Positions 1-7,593 of a stretch of DNA of 64,000 nucleotides are shown in pieces. Every line of letters starts with the position of its first letter. Positions within the stretch are counted from its first letter, which is position 1. Location: NCBI GenBank assembly GCA_026414765.1, contig JAOAIJ010000009.1, positions 211,088 to 275,087 of the forward strand, given 5' to 3'. Below the pieces are notes generated by a model that was not told the origin of the DNA, did not search any database, and was given only the letters and a program-made list of their open reading frames with translations. Source of the DNA: Clostridia bacterium. Lineage in GTDB: Bacteria; Bacillota; Clostridia; Acetivibrionales; DSM-27016. The position numbers were made by a program, and so were the translations under genes.

Positions 1-1783
1 TCCGTTTTTCCGCTGCTGAAGCCTGAAACCTTCTGTAGATATTTTCCATAACAACTATAGAGTCATCTACAATCCGTCCGATAGCAACAGAAATACCTCC
101 TAGAGACATGGAATTCAGAGTTATGTCAAACCATGGCAATATAATGATTGCAGCTAAAATGGATATAGGTATGGAAACAACAGAAATTATAGTTGCCCTC
201 AAATCTCTAAGAAATATAGCAATGACAAGCACAGCAAGAACAGCCCCTATCAGCCCCTCTCTCGCCATACCGTTTACAGATTCTTCTACCCCCTCTGCCG
301 AATCGGAGATAAGGTTAAAATGCAGACCTTCGTTTTCACTCTTTATCTTGTCTAAAACACTCTTTACTCTCTCAGATATTTCTATGGTATTTGCATCATT
401 ACTTTTAAATACGTTTAGTATCATGCTTTTCTTTAAGTTATTCCTTGAATAGAACTGAGTATTCTCAGGTGCTATTGTAACATCTGCCAGCTCGGATAAA
501 AATACCGTTTTTATCAATCCTGCTTCACTGGTGTCTTGAGTGTCGCTGTCAGAATTTGATTCAACAGTGTTTTTAGCCGGTATATCACTAAAATTTGTTT
601 TTCCACCCACATTCTTAGCGTTGGCATTGGCTGCTGCCCTGGTATTTGTTGTGTGCCTTAAAGCTTCATCAAGCAATAACTTTAGTTCTGTCTGCAGTGC
701 CTCTATTTCCTTTTGAGCACTGCTGATCTGAGCAATAGCAGCATTTCTTTGCTGTTCATTGGTCTTCGGATTTGCAAGTATCTCCTTCTGAGACTGGATT
801 ACGCTCTGATTCCTTTGAAGACCGGCAAGTATTGCAGACTGTCTGTTATTATTGCCTATCATTTGCCCCATACGCTCCATTTGCTGCTGAAGCAAGCTCA
901 TACCGTTGCCTATCTGCCCCACTGCTTCACTCGTTTGCTCTAATCCCTGACCAATGCTGCTGACCGCCTTCCCCATATCAGAGATGGCTTTTTCAACACC
1001 TTTGAAGCCGCCTCCCACTTTTTCCATAAATGATTTTTGACTGAAGGGGACAATAATAGGAACCGACTTAATATCGTTTACAGTCAGCAGTTTGTTTGTC
1101 AGGCGTATACCAAAAGCAGCTCCGTTTTGCGATACCTGCCCCAGAGGAAAGGAAATATCATTCATTGAAAAGGCATCTTTTACATCCCTGACAGTCAGTC
1201 CGTGTTCTCTCAATTTTTGTTCGTCCAGCCTGATATAAATTTTTTCTGCCTGGTTCCCCTGTATATCAACAATAGAAACGCCTTTTATGCCCTCCAGTTC
1301 AGCAATGACTTTTTCCTGTACAAGGCGGGAAATATCTTTTTCAGGCATATCACCTTCTATAGAATATGTGATTATCGGGTACATATTAAATCCTGCACTC
1401 AACACCTGGCTCTTCTGCGCCCTTTCAGGCAGTTTTACCTTGTTTACGGCTTCTTCTACCTGTCTTTTTACATCCTCAATATCAGAATTGTCCGACAATT
1501 CCACTACAGCAATTGACATATTGTCCGTAGAATATGTTTGTACGCTCTTAACATCTTCAATGCCGGAAAGAGTTTTCTGGATATGTCCCGATACTTCATC
1601 CTCTACATCCCTGGGATTTGCTCCAGGGTAAAGAGTTGATACTAATAAAGTAGGAATGCTTATGTCCGGCATACTTTCCTTGTTTATCGTACTGGTTGAA
1701 ATCAACCCTCCGGAAATAATCATTATGACGAGGATAATGATTACCAGAACATTCTTTAGCGAAAATTTAGTAAATATACCCAT
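1..1783 (-). CDS. RND-family efflux pump (HAE1/SwrC-like), 5' part only
   Basis: The frame stays open from ATG at 1783 to the window edge, so about 594 N-terminal residues are present. An N-terminal membrane helix is followed by the porter domain, and near the edge stands the RND signature GRIVDDSIVVMENIYRR. The family exports lipophilic compounds with proton energy across the membrane. Between residues about 245 and 420 the porter region carries a Gln/Ser/Asn-rich, probably coiled-coil insertion (MSLLQQQMERMGQMIG, IAQISSAQKEIEALQ) that ordinary AcrB-type pumps lack. A TetR gene is divergent upstream, so repression by it is likely. No membrane-fusion partner is visible, though one may lie beyond the edge. 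The family call is firm; the substrate is unknown. Confidence 0.9.
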   Translation of the reverse strand, partial: MGIFTKFSLKNVLVIIILVIMIISGGLISTSTINKESMPDISIPTLLVSTLYPGANPRDVEDEVSGHIQKTLSGIEDVKSVQTYSTDNMSIAVVELSDNSDIEDVKRQVEEAVNKVKLPERAQKSQVLSAGFNMYPIITYSIEGDMPEKDISRLVQEKVIAELEGIKGVSIVDIQGNQAEKIYIRLDEQKLREHGLTVRDVKDAFSMNDISFPLGQVSQNGAAFGIRLTNKLLTVNDIKSVPIIVPFSQKSFMEKVGGGFKGVEKAISDMGKAVSSIGQGLEQTSEAVGQIGNGMSLLQQQMERMGQMIGNNNRQSAILAGLQRNQSVIQSQKEILANPKTNEQQRNAAIAQISSAQKEIEALQTELKLLLDEALRHTTNTRAAANANAKNVGGKTNFSDIPAKNTVESNSDSDTQDTSEAGLIKTVFLSELADVTIAPENTQFYSRNNLKKSMILNVFKSNDANTIEISERVKSVLDKIKSENEGLHFNLISDSAEGVEESVNGMAREGLIGAVLAVLVIAIFLRDLRATIISVVSIPISILAAIIILPWFDITLNSMSLGGISVAIGRIVDDSIVVMENIYRRFQASAAEKR

Positions 1784-1832
1784 ACGTTTATACCTCCTAT
1801 TGATTCATGGAAATTACTATGTTATAATGTAA

Positions 1833-1848
1833 GCGACTAATCGGTCGC
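1833..1848. promoter_or_regulatory. Probable TetR operator between the pump and its regulator
   Basis: GCGAC-TAATCG-GTCGC is an inverted repeat lying in the 190-bp divergent spacer. A TATAAT-like hexamer is next to it at 1823-1828. Position and symmetry fit a TetR-family site controlling both directions. Binding is inferred. Confidence 0.6.
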
Positions 1849-1973
1849 GACCTTATGGTCTAAATATAACACCCTAAAATCCTGCTGTCAATACCGATAA
1901 AATAAATTTTATTGATTATTGGGCAGTATTACTTTTATAATAAGAATAGCTAAGGAAAAGCGGAGGATGTACC

Positions 1974-2624
1974 ATGCCTAATAAAACCTTCTTGAATCTA
2001 CCTATAGAAAAACAGGAAGAAATAATTGAGATTTCATTGCAGGTATTTTGCAAGCATGACTATGAATCAGCTTCTTTAAATGAAATAATAAGCAAGCTTG
2101 GTATAGCAAAAGGCAGTTTTTACAGATATTTTGATACAAAGAGTGAGTTGTACTCATACCTGATAGAGTATTCGGTAAGGAAAAAATCCGCCTATATTGA
2201 TGAACATGTAGATTTAACTACTACTGACGTATTTGAGTTATTCAAAAATACAATGTTTCATCATTTGAAGTTTGACTTGATATATCCTATATACGGAAAA
2301 TTTCTCTTACAGGTTTTTACTCAGGATAATCTAAGGCGGCAAGCATTTTCAAAGCATCTGAAAGCCCCGTCAATAATCAGAGGCCTGATAATCAGGGCTC
2401 AAAATGAAGAAACTTTAAGAAAGGACATGGATGTGGATTTTATCATGCATTGCATGTTCAGAGCAGCAACAGGCCTTGACGATTATATGGCTGAAATGAC
2501 GGGCATAAACCATAAAAGATTGATTGATGAGGCTGCTGATCTTGATATAAATGATGATGAATTAATGAGTATATTTGATATGCTGGTTAAGTTTCTGAAG
2601 CATGGATTTTTGACAAAACAGTAG
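1974..2624 (+). CDS. TetR/AcrR-family transcriptional regulator
   Basis: The protein has 216 residues. Its N-terminal TetR helix-turn-helix covers about residues 10-55, with LNEIISKLGIAKGSFYRYF as the recognition region. The C-terminal helical domain, which should bind the ligand, is divergent. GGAGG sits 7 nt before the ATG. The gene is divergent from the RND pump with a palindrome between them, so it is probably the pump's repressor. The next gene, exodeoxyribonuclease III, starts 13 nt downstream and may be co-transcribed. The ligand cannot be read from sequence. Confidence 0.88.
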   Translation: MPNKTFLNLPIEKQEEIIEISLQVFCKHDYESASLNEIISKLGIAKGSFYRYFDTKSELYSYLIEYSVRKKSAYIDEHVDLTTTDVFELFKNTMFHHLKFDLIYPIYGKFLLQVFTQDNLRRQAFSKHLKAPSIIRGLIIRAQNEETLRKDMDVDFIMHCMFRAATGLDDYMAEMTGINHKRLIDEAADLDINDDELMSIFDMLVKFLKHGFLTKQ

Positions 2625-2637
2625 AAGGAGAGTTTGT

Positions 2638-3393
2638 ATGATAAAGCTGATTTCGTGGAACGTAAACGGACTTAGGGCGTGTATGGAAAAAGGGTTTCTG
2701 GACTTTTTCAGGAGTGTGGATGCCGACGTTTTCTGCATACAGGAAAGCAAGCTGCAGGAAGGTCAGATCAGTCTTGAGCTTGACGGATACCATCAATACT
2801 GGAATTATGCTGAAAAGAAAGGGTATTCGGGTACAGCAGTTTTTTCCCGTATAAAGCCTATAAATGCATCGCATGGTCTTGGCATGCCGGAGCATGACAG
2901 CGAAGGCCGTACAATAACCCTTGAGTATGATGAATTTTTTCTCGTAAACGTTTACACCCCTAATGCAAGAAGGGGATTGGAGCGGTTGGATTACAGAATG
3001 AAGTGGGAAGATGATTTCAGATGTTATTTAAAAAATCTTGATTCAAAGAAACCAGTCGTTATTTGCGGAGATCTGAATGTTGCACATAAGGAAATAGACT
3101 TGAAAAATCCATCCTCAAACAGAAAAAATGCAGGTTTTACAGATGAAGAAAGAGGTAAATTTACTGAGCTTCTTTATACGGGCTTCATAGATACCTACCG
3201 GTATTTCTTCCCTGATAAAAAGGATGCATACACCTGGTGGTCTTATATGTTTAATGCACGGGCCAAGAATGCAGGCTGGCGTATTGACTACTTCTGTGTT
3301 TCTGAAAGGCTTAAAGACAGTCTGTTTCAGGCAACTATTCATTCTGAAGTGCCAGGATCGGACCACTGCCCGGTAGAACTTGTTATTAAATAG
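2638..3393 (+). CDS. exoA: Exodeoxyribonuclease III (AP endonuclease)
   Basis: The 251 residues match the usual length of the ExoA/XthA family of Mg-dependent AP endonucleases. These cut DNA 5' to abasic sites in base-excision repair. Visible motifs include LISWNVNGLRA at the N-terminus, the metal-binding Glu in IQESKLQ, NVYTPNA, GDLNVAH, and the catalytic GSDHCPVEL at the C-terminus. AAGGAG precedes the ATG. The gene is 13 nt after the TetR gene and 15 nt before the zinc-ribbon gene, so the three may form one operon. Confidence 0.95.
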   Translation: MIKLISWNVNGLRACMEKGFLDFFRSVDADVFCIQESKLQEGQISLELDGYHQYWNYAEKKGYSGTAVFSRIKPINASHGLGMPEHDSEGRTITLEYDEFFLVNVYTPNARRGLERLDYRMKWEDDFRCYLKNLDSKKPVVICGDLNVAHKEIDLKNPSSNRKNAGFTDEERGKFTELLYTGFIDTYRYFFPDKKDAYTWWSYMFNARAKNAGWRIDYFCVSERLKDSLFQATIHSEVPGSDHCPVELVIK

Positions 3394-3408
3394 CTTGGAG
3401 GGAATAAA

Positions 3409-3783
3409 ATGAGAAACCAGTATTCACCTGATAGTAGAATTGTAATTAATTGTGTAAATTGCAGGAATAAGCTAAGAGTTCCTCTGGATAAGGGAAAAAT
3501 ATCCGTCACATGCCCTGTATGCAGACGGGAATTCCGGTATAACCCAAATTCCATCATTGATACACTCAGACAAATTGTATTATCTATCGTATCGTTGGTA
3601 TCAAAAAGCCGTAGAAACCTGTTAATTTTCATAGCTGCAGCATTAATACTTGTGGCAGTATTGTTCTTCATGCTTTTTGGTTCTGACAGGCAAAACATGG
3701 ATAAAAGCAATGAACAGGGCATAGAAGCATACAATAGCATACAGACACTCTATAACATGCCTGCTCCTCACTCCCAGCTATAA
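3409..3783 (+). CDS. Zinc-ribbon membrane protein of unknown function
   Basis: The protein has 124 residues. Two CxxC pairs (CVNC and CPVC) lie about 20 residues apart in the N-terminal 45 residues, an MJ0042-like zinc ribbon. One strong membrane helix follows at about residues 78-100 (LLIFIAAALILVAVLFFML), then a short tail. The ribbon would face the cytoplasm if the helix is a simple anchor. GGAGG precedes the ATG, 15 nt after exoA, suggesting co-transcription. I do not recognise a characterised homologue. Confidence 0.75.
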   Translation: MRNQYSPDSRIVINCVNCRNKLRVPLDKGKISVTCPVCRREFRYNPNSIIDTLRQIVLSIVSLVSKSRRNLLIFIAAALILVAVLFFMLFGSDRQNMDKSNEQGIEAYNSIQTLYNMPAPHSQL

Positions 3784-3825
3784 GAAAAACCGTTTGCCGG
3801 CTATTTTTAATAGCTGACAAACGGT
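3782..3825 (-). terminator. Rho-independent terminator for the histidine kinase operon
   Basis: The inverted repeat ACCGTTTG...CAAACGGT (3789-3825) has inner CTATT/AATAG pairing. Read on the minus strand it is followed by a run of T residues. It may also stop plus-strand transcripts, though less well. Confidence 0.75.
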
Positions 3826-3878
3826 ACTATATCTTAAAATCTGGCTTTATTAGCTTGATTCATATGTTTATGAAATAC

Positions 3879-4805
3879 TCACTTCTGGTCTAAGACCTGA
3901 AGTAAAACAGTGAACCTTGTACCCTTCCCCGGTGTGCTTTCCACTTTTATCTGTCCCTTATGCTCATCCACAATCCATTTTGCTATAGCAAGCCCCAATC
4001 CTGAACCACCTTTATTTCTGGACCTGGCTTTGTCAACCCTGTAAAAACGGTCAAAAATTCTTGATAGATGCTCCTTTTCTATTCCTACACCGGTATCTTC
4101 AACTGCTATTTCTACATGTTTATCCCTTCTTTTCATTACTACCTCTATCCGCCCTCCATTGCCGGTATACTTTAACGCATTGTCGATCAGTATTATAATA
4201 AGCTGCTTTATTCTGTTTCTGTCTCCAATAAACTCGACTCCAGAAAGCGAGTTGTGTTCCAAGGTCATCCCCTGAGCGGCTGCGATAGGCTTGTAAGGAT
4301 CGACGGCTTCATGTAAAGCTTCATCCAGCATGAAACGGTTCATTTCAAGAGTCTGCTGATTTGCATCGGATCTTGACAGTGTGAGCAGATCGTCTATCAG
4401 TTTGGACATTCGCTTGCTCTCGTTAAGCATATTCTCCAGCCACTTGTTCTGGCTCTCTACAGTTTCATCCGGATTCCCCATGACCAGCTCAAGATTTGTC
4501 TGTATTACTGCCAGTGGTGTACGCAATTCGTGTGAAGCATCAGCCGTAAAATCCACCTGCTTCTGCCAGGCTTTTTTTATGGGAACTATGACTCTACCCG
4601 ATATAAACAGACTACCGAAAAAAACAAATACAAGGCATAAAATAACAGAAAAAATAATTCTGACCGTAAGCTCATGTTTGCGGATATCGTTTTGTTCCGC
4701 AACATAGGAAGAACCGGTTAGTATCGCTAGCGCAAGCAAAACCAGCATAACGCCTATTACACATATAATAAAAAAAGTCAATCTCAATCTCAGCTTCCTG
4801 AACAT
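3879..4805 (-). CDS. Sensor histidine kinase of cassette 1
   Basis: The protein has 308 residues. Two membrane helices (about 10-30 and 46-68) are separated by an outside loop of only about 15-20 residues. HisKA follows with the phospho-acceptor box DASHELRTPLAV, then HATPase_c with the N box (DNALKYT), G1 (DTGVGIE) and G2 (GGSGLGLAI). The short loop resembles intramembrane-sensing kinases of the BceS type, which sense through a partner ABC transporter. That fits the ABC/FtsX genes nearby but is inference. A GGAGG site precedes the ATG, and the gene begins 1 nt after the response regulator stop. Confidence 0.92.
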   Translation of the reverse strand: MFRKLRLRLTFFIICVIGVMLVLLALAILTGSSYVAEQNDIRKHELTVRIIFSVILCLVFVFFGSLFISGRVIVPIKKAWQKQVDFTADASHELRTPLAVIQTNLELVMGNPDETVESQNKWLENMLNESKRMSKLIDDLLTLSRSDANQQTLEMNRFMLDEALHEAVDPYKPIAAAQGMTLEHNSLSGVEFIGDRNRIKQLIIILIDNALKYTGNGGRIEVVMKRRDKHVEIAVEDTGVGIEKEHLSRIFDRFYRVDKARSRNKGGSGLGLAIAKWIVDEHKGQIKVESTPGKGTRFTVLLQVLDQK

Positions 4806-4806
4806 A

Positions 4807-5481
4807 TCACGCCTCCTTCAGACAGTATCCTATTCCCCTGACTGTATCTATGCTTATTCCTGATAGGGACGGGTCAAGCTTTTTTCTTAAGTAATATATA
4901 TATATTTCCACATTATTCATTTCTACTTCACTGTCAAACCCCCATACTCTTTGCAATATCTGCTCCTTTGTAAGTACCTGCCCATAGTTTCTCATCAGAA
5001 GCTCCAGTAACTGCGCTTCTTTCAAAGTGAGCTTTATTGTTTCGCTTCCGCAGACTGCTTCGCAGCGTAAGGGGTCTAATGAAAGAGAGGCAATACAAAT
5101 CTTATCACCCAGCAGTTCTTTATCATAACGTCTTCCAAGTGCTCTGACTCTCGCCAGAAGCTCTTCTGTAGAAAATGGTTTCACAAGGTAGTCATCTGCT
5201 CCGGCATCCAACCCTTCAACTCTGCAACCTATAGAATCTCTTGCTGTTAGAAATATTACAGCCGTTTTTATGCCCTTTGCCCTGAGGTTTCTTAGTATTT
5301 CTACGCCTTCCCTGCCTGGCAGCATCCGGTCTAAAATAATAAGATCATATATATCACTCTCAGCCATATCCTGACCTGTAATTCCATCGTAAGCCACATC
5401 TACCGGAAACTTGTTTTTCTTCAGTATGTATTCAAGGGCATCTGCCAGCCCCTGCTCATCCTCCACCAGTAGTATCCTCAC
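4807..5481 (-). CDS. OmpR/PhoB-family response regulator of cassette 1
   Basis: The receiver domain has the acidic pocket in VEDE, phospho-acceptor Asp in LIILDRMLPG and conserved Lys in DYLVKPFS. A winged-helix output domain follows (TLKEAQLLELLMRN to VRGIGYCL). I chose GTG at 5481, which gives the classic start MRILLVEDEQG with AGAAGG 8 nt upstream; ATG at 5487 is the alternative. It partners the downstream kinase and is divergent from the ICMT-like gene. An 11-bp-period direct repeat in the spacer is its likely binding site. Confidence 0.92.
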   Translation of the reverse strand: MRILLVEDEQGLADALEYILKKNKFPVDVAYDGITGQDMAESDIYDLIILDRMLPGREGVEILRNLRAKGIKTAVIFLTARDSIGCRVEGLDAGADDYLVKPFSTEELLARVRALGRRYDKELLGDKICIASLSLDPLRCEAVCGSETIKLTLKEAQLLELLMRNYGQVLTKEQILQRVWGFDSEVEMNNVEIYIYYLRKKLDPSLSGISIDTVRGIGYCLKEA

Positions 5482-5561
5482 ATCCATCACCTTCTTTTAA
5501 TACTATCTTATCTTACATTCCTTAAAATTTCATTAGAAAATTTCTTTACATAAACATAAAA

Positions 5562-5580
5562 ATTCTAAGCTGATTCTAAG
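5562..5580. promoter_or_regulatory. Direct-repeat site, probable response regulator 1 box
   Basis: ATTCTAAG occurs at 5562-5569 and again at 5573-5580. The two copies have an 11-bp period, typical of OmpR/PhoB-family binding. The site lies between the response regulator and the divergent ICMT-like gene. Confidence 0.6.
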
Positions 5581-5659
5581 ATTGGTATGTAAAAATCCTT
5601 ATATGAAATCAAATTAATGTATTGTGCCAGGTTAAGAAAATAAAAAGGAGAGAAAAAAA

Positions 5660-6808
5660 ATGACAACTGTAAAAAAAGAAAAGGCAGTAAAAAGGACATT
5701 TTGGGGTGTAGCTGTATTCTATTTCCTGATAGCTTTTGAATTCCTATACATGGCTAGTCCCTTTGCAGTATACTTCTATTCGGCTTACAAGCCTGCACTG
5801 GATTTTTTCAACCGGTCTCCCGTATTATCGTGGCTTGTATCCTACTTTCTTCCACATAACGTAAGAGAAACCACATCCACACTCGTAAACTTGCATAATA
5901 AAGTGGGTATTATTTTAGCTCTTTCCGGCTTTCTGGGGTTCTGCATCGGTGCATCCCAGGTATACTACCACAAACTTGCCAGGAAAGGAGCGGTTACCGG
6001 AGGTATTTACAATTTTATAAGACATCCTCAATATGCTTCATTTATCATATGCAGCTTCGGGTTATTACTAATGTGGCCCCGCTACATCGTTCTGATCATG
6101 TTCACTACCATGCTGTTCGCATACTATTTGCTTGCAAAGGCTGAAGAAATGGAATGTGAGGAAAAATTCGGCCAGTCGTATACGGATTATAAAAATAAGA
6201 CCAACATGTTCTTCCCCTTTAAAATACCCTTTGCCAAAAAAACACCTGCCTCACCTGTATCAAGGTCTAAAAAGCTTATTACCATTCTCTGTACTTATAT
6301 ACTTACACTGGCTGTTGTACTCATTATTGCAAAGGGCTTGAACACACTCGCCCTGAACAGCCTGTATGCTGTCTATACTGGTAATTCTGCAAACATTTCA
6401 CTTTGTAAGATTGAACCCGGAAAGCTAAACAGTATACTGGACATTGTCAACTCAGATACCAGGGTAAAAGCTATTATGGAAAAGGTAGAAAAGGACAGGG
6501 ATACCAAATATCTGAATTACGTTCTGCCCAGTGAATGGTTCGCAGCAGAAGTCCCGATGAACGGTATAAAGAGAGGATCCGGACATTATTCTCCTTCAGA
6601 TTATGACAATAATTCATTCAAAGTTATACTGACCAAAGCAGACATCAGGCCAGGCAAATCAATATCCAGCAAGGAAATCCTTACCAACGTTGTAAAGAGA
6701 CACGCCATTATTGAGGTATGGGTTGATGTATCCGGGCAAAAGGTCACGAAAATAATGGAAATGCCAGAAAAGATAAAGTATGAGAACATACCTGTTGCAG
6801 TCTATTAG
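5660..6808 (+). CDS. ICMT/PEMT-like membrane methyltransferase with extra C-terminal domain (cassette 1)
   Basis: The protein has 382 residues. The N-terminal half has several membrane helices and the isoprenylcysteine/phospholipid methyltransferase signature GGIYNFIRHPQYASF, followed by YLLAKAEEMECEEKFGQ and YTDYKNKTNMF. This fold methylates lipid or prenyl-like substrates with SAM in the membrane. A further helix near residue 215 leads to about 160 residues that should lie outside the cell and that I do not recognise. A paralogue is at 17803-18948. A ribosome site precedes ATG 5660. The gene probably starts a unit leading into the ABC genes. The substrate is unknown, and methyltransferase activity is inferred from the fold. 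Confidence 0.78.
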   Translation: MTTVKKEKAVKRTFWGVAVFYFLIAFEFLYMASPFAVYFYSAYKPALDFFNRSPVLSWLVSYFLPHNVRETTSTLVNLHNKVGIILALSGFLGFCIGASQVYYHKLARKGAVTGGIYNFIRHPQYASFIICSFGLLLMWPRYIVLIMFTTMLFAYYLLAKAEEMECEEKFGQSYTDYKNKTNMFFPFKIPFAKKTPASPVSRSKKLITILCTYILTLAVVLIIAKGLNTLALNSLYAVYTGNSANISLCKIEPGKLNSILDIVNSDTRVKAIMEKVEKDRDTKYLNYVLPSEWFAAEVPMNGIKRGSGHYSPSDYDNNSFKVILTKADIRPGKSISSKEILTNVVKRHAIIEVWVDVSGQKVTKIMEMPEKIKYENIPVAVY

Positions 6809-6894
6809 TTTTGTACAAGTTTCCGGCAAGTCCATTTTACTAAATACAGCAGCTTCTCAGCATCATATAGTTTTAGCATACAAGGAGGATTAAT

Positions 6895-7593
6895 ATGATC
6901 AGTATTAAAGGTATTAATAAAGTTTATCAGCATCAATCTCTCAGTAACAAGGTTTTGAAGAATATATCCTTTGATATAGGTAAAGGCGAATTCGTACTGA
7001 TAATGGGTAAATCAGGGAGTGGCAAATCAACGCTTCTGAATATTATGACTGGAGTTGACAAGCCAACAAGCGGGGATGTTATTATAAACAACTCCAGTAT
7101 AGTTAATCTGGATGAAGGAAGTATGGCCGGCTTCAGAGGGAAGAACATGGGAATAATTTTTCAATTCTTTCAGTTGATACCTACCCTGTCTGTCATTGAA
7201 AACATTCTGCTCCCTATGGACCTTGTTAAGAAGATTCCTGTGAAAGACAGAAAAGCCAGAGCAATTCAATTACTTAAAAAGGTGGGGCTTTCAGAGCATG
7301 CAGACAAAATGCCCAGTGCCCTTTCCGGCGGAGAGCAGCAGCGCGTGGCCATAGCAAGAGCTTTGGCTAACGATGTCCATATCATTGTAGCTGATGAACC
7401 TACAGGGAACCTTGATACTAAAAATGCAGAAATAATTTTCGAGCTATTCAACAAGTTAAAGCAGGAAGGCAAGACAGTAATCATGGTCACTCATGAAAGG
7501 GAGATAATCAAGGGAGCCAGCCGGAGAATCCTTATAAGAGATGGAGAAATCATTGAAGACACTCTTCTTGAAATGGGGGTTAGTGCAGGATGA
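6895..7593 (+). CDS. ABC transporter ATP-binding protein (cassette 1)
   Basis: The 232 residues match the MacB/LolD-type ATPase size. Walker A is GKSGSGKST at about 38-46, the Q-loop is IIFQFFQLIP, the signature is LSGGEQQR, Walker B is IIVADEPTGNLD and the H-loop is MVTHE. It energises the FtsX permease encoded immediately downstream; the two genes overlap by 4 nt (ATGA). AGGAGG precedes the ATG. It is highly similar by eye to the ATPase at 13738-14436, showing that this module was duplicated. Confidence 0.95.
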   Translation: MISIKGINKVYQHQSLSNKVLKNISFDIGKGEFVLIMGKSGSGKSTLLNIMTGVDKPTSGDVIINNSSIVNLDEGSMAGFRGKNMGIIFQFFQLIPTLSVIENILLPMDLVKKIPVKDRKARAIQLLKKVGLSEHADKMPSALSGGEQQRVAIARALANDVHIIVADEPTGNLDTKNAEIIFELFNKLKQEGKTVIMVTHEREIIKGASRRILIRDGEIIEDTLLEMGVSAG

